Of a stretch of DNA of 64,000 bases, positions 48,067 through 56,856 are shown one piece after another. The stretch comes from Streptacidiphilus sp. 4-A2. GTDB lineage: Bacteria; Actinomycetota; Actinomycetes; Streptomycetales; Streptomycetaceae. The stretch is taken from positions 1,302,001 through 1,366,000 of the forward strand of contig JAAFYY010000001.1 in the NCBI GenBank assembly GCA_014284505.1, given 5' to 3'. A program made the translations under genes and the position numbers. The notes beneath the pieces were generated by a model. The model was not told the DNA's origin, did no database searches, and saw nothing but the letters and a program-made list of their open reading frames with translations. The number at the start of each line of letters is the position of its first letter. Positions within the stretch are counted from its first letter, which is position 1.

Positions 48067-49836
48067 TCAGTTGACGCAGGGAATGCCGCCCATCTTCACG
48101 GCCGGCCCCTGGAAGGGGATGTCCGCGGCGGGGGCCGCGGCGGCGGAGGCCGCGTCCGCCGCACCGGCCGTCAGCGGCCCCGCGCCCGCGCCGAGCAGCA
48201 CCGCGACCCGGCCGGACGGCAGCACCTGGTCGGCCGCCGCCGCGGCGGCGCCCACTCTGGCGGCGATCTGCTGCGCGGCGGCCTGCGCCCCGGGGCCGTA
48301 GCGGACCACCGTGCTGCCGCGCGGCGCCGCGTTCCCGGTGTGCCCCGGGGTGAAGCCGAGGCCGGCCAGGGCCTTGGCGTCGGCGGCGGCCAGCCCCGGC
48401 GTACCGGAGCCGTTGAACACGTCGACGGTGATGTCGGCGGCCGGCTCCGGCAGCGCCGCCGCAGGCTGCCCGGACGCCGCGGCGTCCGACGGCGGCTGGG
48501 CGGACGCCGTCCCCGCGGCCTGCGCCCCCGGCGAAGAGGGAGCGGCGGAGGGGGTAGCGGTCAGCAGCCGCCGCATGATGCCCTGGATCTGCCCCGGATC
48601 GACCAGGTTGACCGACTCGCCGCCTCTGGTGGCGAAGCCCTGGATCGGCAGGGTGTTGAAGACCACGTTGCCGCCGGTCAGGTCCGGGGCCTGCTGGGCG
48701 AAGTCCAGCAGGTTCCAGTGGGCGTCGATCACCACGTCCTTCTTCACCACGTCGAACAGCCCCTGCATCCGCCCGACGTCGCCGAACAGGCCCTGCTGCT
48801 TCAGCTTGTACTCGACCGAGGAGATGAAGGCCTGCTGGCGGTGGGTGCGGTCGAGGTCGCCGTTGGTGAGGTAGTGCCGCTGGCGGACGAAGGAGAGCGC
48901 CTGCACCGCGTCGATGGTGTTCAGTCCCGCGTGGAAGTCCGCACCGGATCCCTGGCCTCGACCGCCGGGTCGTACACACCGCGTGGTTCAGGCAGACCGT
49001 GATCGGCTGCACCACCTCGGCGATGTCGTAGAAGCCCAGCAGATTGACCTCGGCGAAGTGGTCGATCCGGACGCCGAGCAGCTTCTGCACGGTGGCCAGG
49101 GTCGACTCCCGGCCGACCTCGCGGCTGCGCTGCTCCAGCGCGGCGCCGGTGTAGCCCTGGGCCTGGAGGCTGGTCTCGGCGACCGCCTTGGCCAGACCGT
49201 AGGCCTCCTTGATCTTGTGCATCCCCTGCGGGGTGCCGTCCGGGGCGTAGGTCTGCACATAGTCGTCGCGCGGGATGGAGAACGCCTGCACCCGGCCTCG
49301 CCCGCCGGGATGTGCAGCAGGATCAGGGTGTTGGTGTTGTAGCCGCCGATCCCGCTGGAACCGGCGTTCAGGTCCTCGGCGACAAACTGCTTGGGCAGGG
49401 CGTCGCCGTTCATGTCCTTGCGGCTGTCCAGCCCGATGAGCAGGATGTTCACCGAGTCGTCCAGCTTCGGCGGGGCCCCGTGCTGGACCACCGACAGTGC
49501 GTCGGAGGTGGTCAGGCCGGTGCTCAGGGTGTGCAGCGTGTACCAGGAGACACCGCTGGTCAGCAGCACCCCGGCGGACATCGCGACGGCCACCGCCCGC
49601 CCGACCCGGGTCAGCCGCGAGGCCCGGCGTGGCCTGCGCTTGGGGCTCGGCCGCGAGGACCCGCCCGGGCTCCGGGGTGCGTACACCCGGCCCCGCTGCT
49701 CCGCGCCGCCGACATGGGCCGGGCCGCTCCGAGCACCGTCCGTACGGTTGGCGGCAACGCCACCGACCTCCTGCTCACGCACCCGCCGCTCCTCCGCGCC
49801 CACCCGTGCCGGCACCTGCGCCCACCTGTCGTGCAC
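48067..49836 (-). CDS. LytR-CpsA-Psr (LCP) family protein with LytR_C domain
   Basis: Membrane-anchored phosphotransferase of about 590 residues that links polymers such as teichoic acids or other glycopolymers to peptidoglycan. After a basic cytoplasmic tail comes one helix (VGRAVAVAMSAGVLLTSGVS), then the LCP domain: NILLIGLDSRKDMNGDALP, NTNTLILLHIP, AFSIPRDDYVQTYAPDG with catalytic Arg/Asp, VNLLGFYDIAEVVQPI and LSFVRQRHYLTNGDLDRTHR. The C-terminal LytR_C domain is ITVDVFNGSGTPGLAAADAK to PSGRVAVLLGAG. Frame breaks lie near 49300 and 48970. The GTG at 49836 lacks a strong site, so the start is uncertain. Confidence 0.9.
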
Positions 49837-50012
49837 GGAGCACGGCGCGCCCTCTGTTCTGTGGTTGCGCAATCTAGCAAGCGTCAATGCCCTTGGCGGG
49901 CATGGCTCGCCATGCTTCACCCGACCGTGGCGGCCGGGTTGACAGGGGTCCGCGGCGGGGTCCCGTCGGGACGCTCCCGCCACTCGCCCGGGTTCACCGG
50001 CTGCCCGGCCCG

Positions 50013-50420
50013 TCATTCCACCCGGGACGGGCGGGCGCGGCGGGCGAGGAGCAGCGGCAGCAGGGCGAGCACCGCCAGGCCCTGGCCAGCCAGGGCCCAC
50101 ACCTTGTCGCTGAACCAGACCGGTTCGTACATATTGGGCAGCGGGCCCAGCTTGCCGACGTCGACATATCGGTAGACCAGCAGCGCCGCCACCCCGGCGG
50201 CGGCCGTGAGCAGCGCGAACAGATCGCCCGGGCGACGGCGCCAGAGCAGTACCAGCAGCACCGCCAGGGATGCCGCACCGGCCTCGATCCGGAACAGTGT
50301 GCCCTGGCTGATGCTGGCGCTCACCGCGTCGTACTGCGACGCGAGCTTGGCGTGGATCCCGGCGTCGACGGCCAGGCCCACGGCCGCGAGCAGGCGCAGG
50401 ATCAGACGGACTGCGGCCAT
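50013..50420 (-). CDS. Four-helix membrane protein of unknown function
   Basis: Intact 135-residue protein with four predicted membrane helices: VRLILRLLAAVGLAVDAGIH, RIEAGAASLAVLLVLLWRRR, LFALLTAAAGVAALLVYRYV and VWALAGQGLAVLALLPLLLA. The short loops include HAKLASQYDAVSASISQGTL and LGPLPNMYEPVWFSDKVWAL. It starts ten bases after the cupredoxin stop codon on the same strand, so it belongs to the ferritin-cupredoxin unit. Conserved His and Met in the loops could bind heme or copper, but this is speculation. I do not recognise the family with certainty. Confidence 0.7.
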   Translation of the reverse strand: MAAVRLILRLLAAVGLAVDAGIHAKLASQYDAVSASISQGTLFRIEAGAASLAVLLVLLWRRRPGDLFALLTAAAGVAALLVYRYVDVGKLGPLPNMYEPVWFSDKVWALAGQGLAVLALLPLLLARRARPSRVE

Positions 50421-50429
50421 CGGTACTCC

Positions 50430-50822
50430 TCAGCTGACGGTCAGCGTGCCGTGCATGAACTGGTGGATGGTGCAGATGTACGGATAGCTGCCGGCGGTGC
50501 CGGGGGCGGTGAAACTGGTGGTGGCACCGGGGCTGATGTCGCCGGTGTCAAAGGCCTTGGCGCCGGTCGCGGTCAGCGTGTGGGTGGTGGAGTCCTGGTT
50601 GACCACGGTGACCTTCTCCCCCGGCTTGACGGTCAGCGCCGCCGGGCTGAAGGCGAAGTTGTGGATGGTGATCCGGCCCGCTCCGGCGGAGCTTGCGGCG
50701 GAGGCCGTGCTCATCGAACTGCTTGGCGCTACAGCGGATTTGCTGCTGGTGGAGCTGGAGCAGGCCGCCAGTGACAGCAGCAGTCCGAGCAGTACCGCGG
50801 TCTGGCGCGGGAACCGGAACAC
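50430..50822 (-). CDS. Lipoprotein cupredoxin (plastocyanin/azurin-like)
   Basis: Exported copper protein of about 130 residues. From the GTG at 50822, which has GAGG upstream, it starts VFRFPRQTAVLLGLLLSLAA followed by the lipobox Cys. A Ser-rich spacer leads to the cupredoxin fold: RITIHNFAFSPAALTVKPGE, VTVVNQDSTTHTLTATGAKA with the first His ligand, and SYPYICTIHQFMHGTLTV with Cys, His and Met ligands of a type I copper site. An open frame extends 35 residues upstream through a repeat but is unlikely to be used. It probably hands electrons to or from the adjacent ferritin-like proteins. Confidence 0.9.
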   Translation of the reverse strand: MFRFPRQTAVLLGLLLSLAACSSSTSSKSAVAPSSSMSTASAASSAGAGRITIHNFAFSPAALTVKPGEKVTVVNQDSTTHTLTATGAKAFDTGDISPGATTSFTAPGTAGSYPYICTIHQFMHGTLTVS

Positions 50823-50854
50823 GACGGGGTCCTCACCTGGGGGTCGACGGAAAA

Positions 50855-50911
50855 CGGGTTCGAGGGCATGCGGGTTCGAAGGACGCGGGTTCGAGGGGAT
50901 GTGGGTTGACG
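50855..50911. repeat. 15-17 bp tandem repeat upstream of the cupredoxin gene
   Basis: Three and a half copies of CGGGTTCGAGGGCATG-like units start at 50855, 50871 and 50886. They lie in the leader of the cupredoxin gene on the minus strand, next to a large hairpin. GGTTCGA resembles a tRNA T-arm but no tRNA fold surrounds it. Confidence 0.7.
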
Positions 50912-50942
50912 CTGCGTCGTTGTTCATTGACGCAGCGTCAAC
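50905..50942. terminator. Perfect 14-bp inverted repeat between ferritin-like and cupredoxin genes
   Basis: GTTGACGCTGCGTC (50905-50918) and GACGCAGCGTCAAC (50929-50942) are perfectly complementary around a 10-base loop. It follows the ferritin-like stop codon (50960) by 17 bases on the minus strand. It could be a terminator or partial terminator within the cluster, or an operator for the cupredoxin gene. Confidence 0.6.
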
Positions 50943-50959
50943 TCAGTGGTGGAGCTCGG

Positions 50960-51806
50960 TCATACGGTGAGCAGCGTGGGGCTGGCCGCCTTGTCCACCG
51001 GCAGGAAGTCGTCCGGGACCGGGTACTGGCCGAGGACGAAGTTGAGGACGGCCGCGTGCATGGCCTCCACCGGGGCGATACTGGCGGCGGTGGCGATCCC
51101 GCCCGCGCTGCTGACGTTGTACTCCGCGAACAGGTAGGTCTGCGCGGCCCTGGTCCTCCAGCGACAGCGCCAGCTTGGCCACGTCCGCGCGCTGGTGGCC
51201 GCGTCGAGCGCCTTGAGCGTCGCGGGCTGGTTGGACAGCGGCACATCGGTGATGGCGGGCTTGCCGGCACCGGTCAGCACCGCGTTCCAGGCCTTGGCGT
51301 GGTCCGCGTGCTGAGCCATCGCGGTGGTCGCGAAGGTGGCCACCGCCGGCGGGACCGTACCCAGCTTCCCGGCCTTGGCCGCGGCCAGCGCCGCGCCGTA
51401 GGCACCCACCGCCTGGTTCTCCAGTGCCACCGCCAGCGCCACGATCCTCAGGTCGCCGGTGTAGATGCTGCTGCTGGAGGCGGAGGGGGAACCGGCGCTC
51501 GGCGCGCCGACCGCGGACTTGGTCGAACTGCTGGAGCAGGCCGCCAGTGCCAGCGCCGCGGCCGCACCGCCGGCCCCAAGCAGAAAGCCGCGCCGCGAGG
51601 CGCCCGGCAGCCGCAGCCCCCGGGACCCGCCCTGGACGTCCGGCAGTTGCCCGCCGGGCTGCTCCTTCAGCTGCCCGGTCAGCTCCGCCGCGGCCGCGTG
51701 CATCCGTGGCAGCGACGCGCCGGTGGGCCTCGTCCAGTTCACGGGTGAGCCGGGACAGCTCGCCCTCGGAGACGGGCAGCTCCCAGCCGCCCTTGTCAGC
51801 GCTCAC
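50960..51806 (-). CDS. Exported ferritin-like protein 2 (lipoprotein, DUF4439-like)
   Basis: Ferritin-like four-helix protein of about 280 residues. A 60-residue cytoplasmic helical tail (SADKGGWELPVSEGELSRLT) is followed by an export signal with twin Arg and lipobox (GASRRGFLLGAGGAAAALAL then AACSSSS). The helices show LRIVALAVALENQAVGAYGA, FATTAMAQHADHAKAWNAVL, a segment AKLALSLEDQ, AAQTYLFAEYNVSSAGGI and ASIAPVEAMHAAVLNFVLGQ, i.e. Glu and ExxH-like metal sites. Breaks lie near 51720, 51190 and 51145. The GTG at 51806 overlaps the stop of the first ferritin-like gene (GTGA). Iron redox or binding at the outer membrane face is inferred. Confidence 0.82.
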
Positions 51807-52582
51807 TGCACGGCCCCCTCGGTGATCGGAGAAGCATTGGTGGTCGGGTAGAAGGCGTCCGGGATGCCGACGCTGCCCGCCGCGGCCGGAAGCTTCGCCA
51901 GGTCGGTCGGAATGGCGATCAGGCCCGCGTCGTTGCCCGCGAGCAGCGCCTGCACCGCCAGCAGGACCGAGCGGTGCTGCGCCTCCACCGGCGCCACCGA
52001 CCCGAACAGCTTCCGCAGTTGGACGTCGGTGACCTTGGAGACATAGCTGGTGTAGGTCTGCGCGGCGGTGTCCTCCAGGGTGATCGCCAGACTGACCACA
52101 TCGGCCGGGGTCTTGATGGAGGGCAGCTTCTGCTTGACGATCGCGTCGTACTTGGGGTCGGGCGCGTTCTGCGCCTGGCCCCCGGCCTGGGTCGCCGCGG
52201 CGTTGAACGCCTGCGCGTGGGCCTGGTGCTGGGCGGTGGTCTTGGTGATGAACGCGGCCACCGTCTTGTTGCCGTCCTTGATGAACGGCAGCCCGGCGGC
52301 GGTGGTGTAGACGCTCACCGCCAGGTTCTCGATCGACGCCGCGGTCTGCAGCGCCTGGATGTCGGTGGACGCCGCGGCGGCCCGGGGCATCCCGCCCAGC
52401 AGCACTGCGCCACCGGCAAGCGCGGCCACCGCACCGCCGCGCCGCCACCAGCGCCGCGGCTGCGGCTGCTGCTCGTACTCGACCAGTGCCTCACGGGTGA
52501 TCCGCAACGCGTCGCTGTTCAGATCCTGCGACTGCTCGGTCAGCTCCGCGAGCCATCGGGTATCGAGGTTCTCCTCGCCCAT
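51803..52582 (-). CDS. Exported ferritin-like protein 1 (DUF4439-like)
   Basis: Intact ferritin-like protein of 259 residues. A soluble N-terminal helix (LAELTEQSQDLNSDALRITR) precedes a membrane or export helix (GGAVAALAGGAVLLGGMPRA), then four helices: ALQTAASIENLAVSVYTTAA, FITKTTAQHQAHAQAFNAAA, VVSLAITLEDTAAQTYTSYV and KLFGSVAPVEAQHRSVLLAV. The Glu residues plus HxxH and ExxH spacing suit a di-metal site. The ATG at 52582 is preceded by an in-frame ATG and GGGGCGTG. Overlaps the second ferritin-like gene. It lacks a lipobox, unlike its partner. Confidence 0.84.
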   Translation of the reverse strand: MGEENLDTRWLAELTEQSQDLNSDALRITREALVEYEQQPQPRRWWRRGGAVAALAGGAVLLGGMPRAAAASTDIQALQTAASIENLAVSVYTTAAGLPFIKDGNKTVAAFITKTTAQHQAHAQAFNAAATQAGGQAQNAPDPKYDAIVKQKLPSIKTPADVVSLAITLEDTAAQTYTSYVSKVTDVQLRKLFGSVAPVEAQHRSVLLAVQALLAGNDAGLIAIPTDLAKLPAAAGSVGIPDAFYPTTNASPITEGAVQ

Positions 52583-53159
52583 CACGCCCCATCTCGGTTG
52601 TACTCAGGACTGCGGACGCGCCGGCCTCCCGCCGACGCCTCCCTGCCCCATCCTTCGGGCCGAACGCGCCCTGGGTGGGCCGCAGCCGCAGACGCCGCCG
52701 ATATTCATCCGATCGGGGTACACCGCACCCTTCGAGGCCTGCCGGGCGGCTCGGAAGTGCCTGTTCAAGCCCTATGGAACGACACATTTCCGAGCCGGCG
52801 GCCGAGTTGGCCGGGCGTCAGCGCTCCGCCCGGGCGGGCGGCCCGAGTTAAATCATCGACATATCGCCCGTAGCTGCATCAGTACAGCCAGTGATCAACG
52901 ACCGCTCCGCAGAGGTGTCCAGGGCGGCCAGGACAACTGAAACCAGAGTTCATTTCTAGGGGTCGGTTACGTTGCAACATTTGTATGTGCGATAAATCTC
53001 ACCGCTAGGGCCCCTTCTTGATGATGCGCGAACATCCGGGAACCGGATGATGGACCCCTGTCGAGTTACCTGGTGACGCACTGGTCCCCGTACGGAATAA
53101 CCGGACGGACCGATCGGCGCCTCATGGCTTGGTCGACACACTGATCGGGAGGAACACGC
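52583..53159. promoter_or_regulatory. 577-base divergent control region, ferritin module versus eCIS regulator
   Basis: No coding frame is recognised. Bases 52840-53010 are AT-rich and include GTTGCAAC and several TA-rich tracts, likely promoters for both sides. A hairpin CATCCGG-GAA-CCGGATG lies at 53033-53049, about 110 bases before the regulator start. GAGGAACACGC supplies the regulator's ribosome site. Confidence 0.45.
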
Positions 53160-53860
53160 ATGCAGCAGGCGGTGGAGCACAGGGCCGGACCCGTGCGGGC
53201 TGATCACCATGGGTCACGGATCGGCATGGCGCGCAGAGGAGCCGCCCGCGTGGTCGTCGAGATCCACGCCCCTGACCCCATCTCCCGGCCGGAGCCGCCC
53301 ACCATCTGTGCCAGTACCCGGGAATAGCCCTGTCCGAGGGCAATCGGTCCGAGGGCGTCTCGGTGGCCGTGGTGATCGTCGAGACGGTGGACGAGGCGGT
53401 GCTGCGCAACCTGCGCCGGCTGACCCGCGGCGGTCTGGGCAATGTGGTGCTGGTGGTCGGGCGGATCCGGGAGTCGCAGCTGCTGGAGGTCGTGGAGTGC
53501 GGCGTCGGCACCATCCTGTGGCGGCACGAGGCCGATCCGGCCCGGCTGCTCCAGGGCGTGCTGGCCGCCGCCAAGGGCGACGGCAACCTGCCCACCGACC
53601 TGCTGGGGCGGCTGCTGGCGCAGGTCGGCCGGATGCAGCGGAGTGCCTCCGAGGGCACGGCCGTCCCGGTCGGGCTGAGCGAGCGGGAGACCGACGTGCT
53701 GCGGCTGGTCGCGGACGGCCTGGACACCGCCGAGATCGCCGCCCGGCTCTCCTACTCGGAACGGACCGTCAAAAACGTGCTGCACGGCCTGACCAGTCGG
53801 CTGCATCTGCGCAACCGCGCCCACGCGGTGGCCTACGCCCTGCGCGAGGGCTACATCTGA
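53160..53860 (+). CDS. Orphan LuxR-type regulator of the eCIS cluster
   Basis: NarL/FixJ-like regulator of about 233 residues. The N-terminal receiver-like domain (VVVEIHAPDPISRAGAAHHL, VAVVIVETVDEAVLRNLRRL, LLEVVECGVGTILWRHEADP) lacks the phospho-acceptor Asp at the end of its third strand, so it is probably not a true response regulator. The DNA-binding domain is LSERETDVLRLVADGLDTAE, IAARLSYSERTVKNVLHGLT and RLHLRNRAHAVAYALREGYI. The ATG at 53160 follows GGAGGAACACGC; a one-base loss near 53295 separates it from the rest, so an internal GTG at 53363 could be taken as a false start. A homologous regulator heads eCIS loci in other Streptomyces. Confidence 0.87.
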
Positions 53861-53932
53861 CCGTCCCGGTCACGGCCGCGAAGACCTGAACCGCACGCCG
53901 AACCGGCACGGAACCCGGAGGAACAGCACACG

Positions 53933-54642
53933 GTGATCCAAGAGATAGACGAGGTACTGCGCACGGTGCTGCGCGGTGGAAGCCTGGCCGGGACCGAGGT
54001 GGAGGTCGCGTTCGACGCACCCACCCGGGACTGGGCCGCCAAGCGCACCGCGCCCACCGTCAACGCCTACCTGTACGACATCCGCGAGGACGTGAACCGG
54101 CGTGAGCGCGGGGCGGTTTCGGTCCGCGACGAGAACGGCGTCGTGGTCAAGCGGCGTCAGCCGCCGCGCTGGTTCCGGCTCTCCTACCTGGTGACGGCGT
54201 GGACCAAGCGCCCCGAGGACGAGCACCGGCTGCTCGCCGCGGCGCTCACCACCCTGCTGCGCGGCGAGGCCCTGCCGCCGGACCTGCTGACCGGGCCGCT
54301 GGCCGAACTCGGCCTGGCCATCCCGATCACCGTGGCCGTGCCGCCGGCCGAGTCGCGTTCGCTGGCCGACATCTGGTCCGCGCTCGGCGGCGAGCTCAAG
54401 CCCTCGCTGGACGTGGTGATCACCACCCCGATCCCGGTCTCGCCCGAGTACCCGGCCGGACCGCCGGTCACCGAGTGGTCCTCGGTCAAGGTCCGTACCA
54501 CCGACGGCAGTCTGGACGACTCGCCGGTGCGCACCGCCGCCAGCCGCCGCCGACCAGGCCCGGTGAGGTATCGCCGGGCGGCATCGGCGGTATCAACGGC
54601 ATCGGCGGAACCAGTGGAATCCGGAGGACACCCGCGCCGTGA
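53933..54642 (+). CDS. eCIS DUF4255 tail-terminator-like protein (Pvc16/Cis16 type)
   Basis: About 236 residues with the DUF4255 domain found in contractile injection systems, where the Pvc16/Afp16-type protein caps and ends the growing tube and sheath. The start IQEIDEVLRTVLRGGSLAGT, then RTAPTVNAYLYDIREDVNRR, QPPRWFRLSYLVTAWTKRPE and DEHRLLAAALTTLLRGEALP are the family hallmarks. The end is Gly/Ile-rich (SPGGIGGINGIGGTSGIRR) after a one-base loss near 54540. The GTG at 53933 has GGAGGAA; the ATPase gene overlaps its stop (GTGA). Confidence 0.9.
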
Positions 54643-56775
54643 CCGCCGACCCCGTCGTGACCGCCGACCCCGTCGTGACCGCTGACGACGCCCTGATGCC
54701 CGGTCCCGGCCTTCCCGGGGGCGACCTGCGCTCCCGGCTGGCCGGGCTCCGGCAGCGGGTCGCGCTGCTGGTGGAGGCCCGCAGTGCGGACGACCCCACC
54801 GCGGACGACCCGCTGCGGGGGCTGCATCTCTCGCCGGAGGACGTGCGGCGGCTGCTGGAGACCGTCCCGCCGGAGCCGGTGAACGCCCTGCCGGCCCCCG
54901 TCCGGGAGGACCGGCTGCACCGGCTCGCCGCCGCTGCGGGCTGGTGGAACTGGATCTGCGGCTGCTGCTGCTGGCGCTGGCCCCGGATCTGGACCGCTCC
55001 TTCGAGAAGCTGTACGGCTATCTCAACAACGACATCACCCAGCGCCGGGCCTCCATCGGCCTGGCGCTGGACCTGTGCGGGCTGCCCACCGACTCGGCCG
55101 TCGGCCGGGCCCGGATGCACGCCTCGGCACCGCTGCGCGCCGCCGGGCTGCTGACCGTGGAGGAGCAGGACCGCCCTTCCTCAGCCGCACCCTCAGCGTG
55201 CCGGACCGGGTGGCCGCACACCTGCTCGGCGACGACACCCCGGACGCGCTGCTGCCGCCCGCGGTCCGACTGCTCACCCCGGACGGCACCGGCCCGGCGG
55301 CCGAACCGAGTGGGGACAGCGCGGCGGCGGACGGCCCGGTCGAGCAGATCGCCAAGTGGATCGCCGGGGCGCCGCTGCTGGCGCACCTGCGCGAGGCCCG
55401 CTCCGGCACCGCCGTCCCGCAGGCGGTCGCGGCGCTGCACCTGGCCGGGCTGGACGCGCTCCACCTGGACTGCGCCCGGCTGCCGGAACCGGCCCCGGAC
55501 ACACCGGCGGCGCCGGAGGCGCCTGGCTGGATCGCGGCGCTGATCCGCGAGGCGCGGCTGCGCGGCGCCGGAATCGTCGCCGGACCGCTGCCCGCCCGGG
55601 GTGCCGCACCGCTGGTCCGGGCGCTGGCCGGGGCCGCGGACGTACCGGTGCTGCTGACCGGGACCGCGCCCTGCGATCCGGAGTGGACCGCGCGGCAGAT
55701 CCTGATGCTGGACAGCCCCGAGCCCCCGGCCGCGCCGGAGGGCCTGTGGCGCAGCGCCCTCGGGCTGCTCGAACTGCCGGAGCCGGGCGCCGAGCCGGGG
55801 AGCGGACCGGACGACGGCTTCGACCTGGCGGAGGCGGTCGCCCCCTACCGGCTGTCCCCCGAGCAGATCCGCCGCCGCGCGCGGCAGCGGTCGAGCTCGC
55901 CGCCTTCGAGCAGGTGCCGCTGGGCCTGTCCCAGCTGCGCCGGGCGGCCCTCGGCCAGTCGGCTTCCGGGCTGGAGCAGCACTCCCGGCGGATCCGTCCC
56001 GGCGTCGACTGGTCCGATCTGCTGCTGCCCGCCCAGCCGCTGACCCAGTTGCACGAACTCGCCCTGCGGGCCGGCACCGGAACCGGGTGCTGGGCTCGTG
56101 GGGGCTGCGGGCCGGCGGCGGGCGCGGACGCGGGGTGGTCGCCCTGTTCGCCGGGGACTCCGGCACCGGCAAGACCCTGGCCGCCGAGGTGGTCGCCGCC
56201 GATCTGGGCCTGGACCTGTATGTGGTCCAGCTCTCGGCGATCGTGGACAAGTACGTCGGCGAGACCGAGAAGAACCTGGAGCGGATCTTCACCGAGGCCG
56301 ACCGGGTGGACGCGGTGCTGCTCTTCGACGAGGCCGACTCCATCTTCGGCAAGCGCTCGGAGGTGAAGGACAGTCACGACCGCTACGCCAACATGGAGAG
56401 CGCCTACCTGCTGCAACGGCTGGAGTCCTTCGACGGCGTGGCGGTGCTGACCACCAACCTCCGGTCCAATATCGACGACGCCTTCACCCGGCGGCTCGAC
56501 CTGGTGGTGGACTTCCCCTTCCCCGGCCCCGATCAGCGGCTGGCGCTGTGGCAGCACAGCCTGAGCCGGGTGCCGACCGCCGAGGGCCTCGATCCGGCGC
56601 ACTGCGCGCGGGAGTTCGAGCTCTCCGGCGGCTCGGTGCGCAGCGCGGTGACCACCGCCGCCTACCTCGCGCCGGGCGGGGCGACGAGGTGACCGGCGCC
56701 GACCTGCTGGAGGGCGCGCGCCGGGAGTACCGCAAGGCCGGACGGCTGGTGCTGGAGCAGAACGCCGGCTGGTGA
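54639..56775 (+). CDS. eCIS AAA+ ATPase (Pvc15/Cis15 type)
   Basis: About 713-residue AAA+ ATPase of the type present in every eCIS locus, thought to help assembly or effector loading. The N-terminal 430 residues are helical (LDLRLLLLALAPDLDRSFEK, SIGLALDLCGLPTDSAVGRA). The AAA domain shows Walker A LFAGDSGTGKTLAAEVVAAD, Walker B AVLLFDEADSIFGKRSEVKD, sensor 1 VAVLTTNLRSNIDDAF and arginine fingers in TRRLDLVVDFPFPGPDQR. Breaks lie near 54940, 55180, 55885, 56085 and 56690. The GTG at 54639 overlaps the DUF4255 stop, and a short VVTADP repeat opens the protein. Confidence 0.92.
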
Positions 56776-56801
56776 GCCGGCTGGATCAACCGGTCGCACG
56801 G

Positions 56802-56835
56802 GGAGGGGCGGTGCTCTTGCGAGCACCGCCCCTCC
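56802..56835. terminator. Bidirectional terminator after the ATPase gene
   Basis: Perfect 15-bp arms GGAGGGGCGGTGCTC (56802-56816) and GAGCACCGCCCCTCC (56821-56835) around TTGC. It separates the convergent ATPase and membrane-protein genes. Confidence 0.85.
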
Positions 56836-56856
56836 TGCATTCCCGGCGCGGCCCCG

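Noticed and set aside
45033..48074. A 1013-residue plus-strand frame opposite the P-type ATPase
   Set aside because: Low-complexity Gly/Gln/Val-rich antisense of the ATPase, no domain and no ribosome site.
50855..50911. GGGTTCGA copies that look like tRNA T-arms
   Set aside because: No acceptor, D or anticodon stems can be built around them; they belong to a short tandem repeat.
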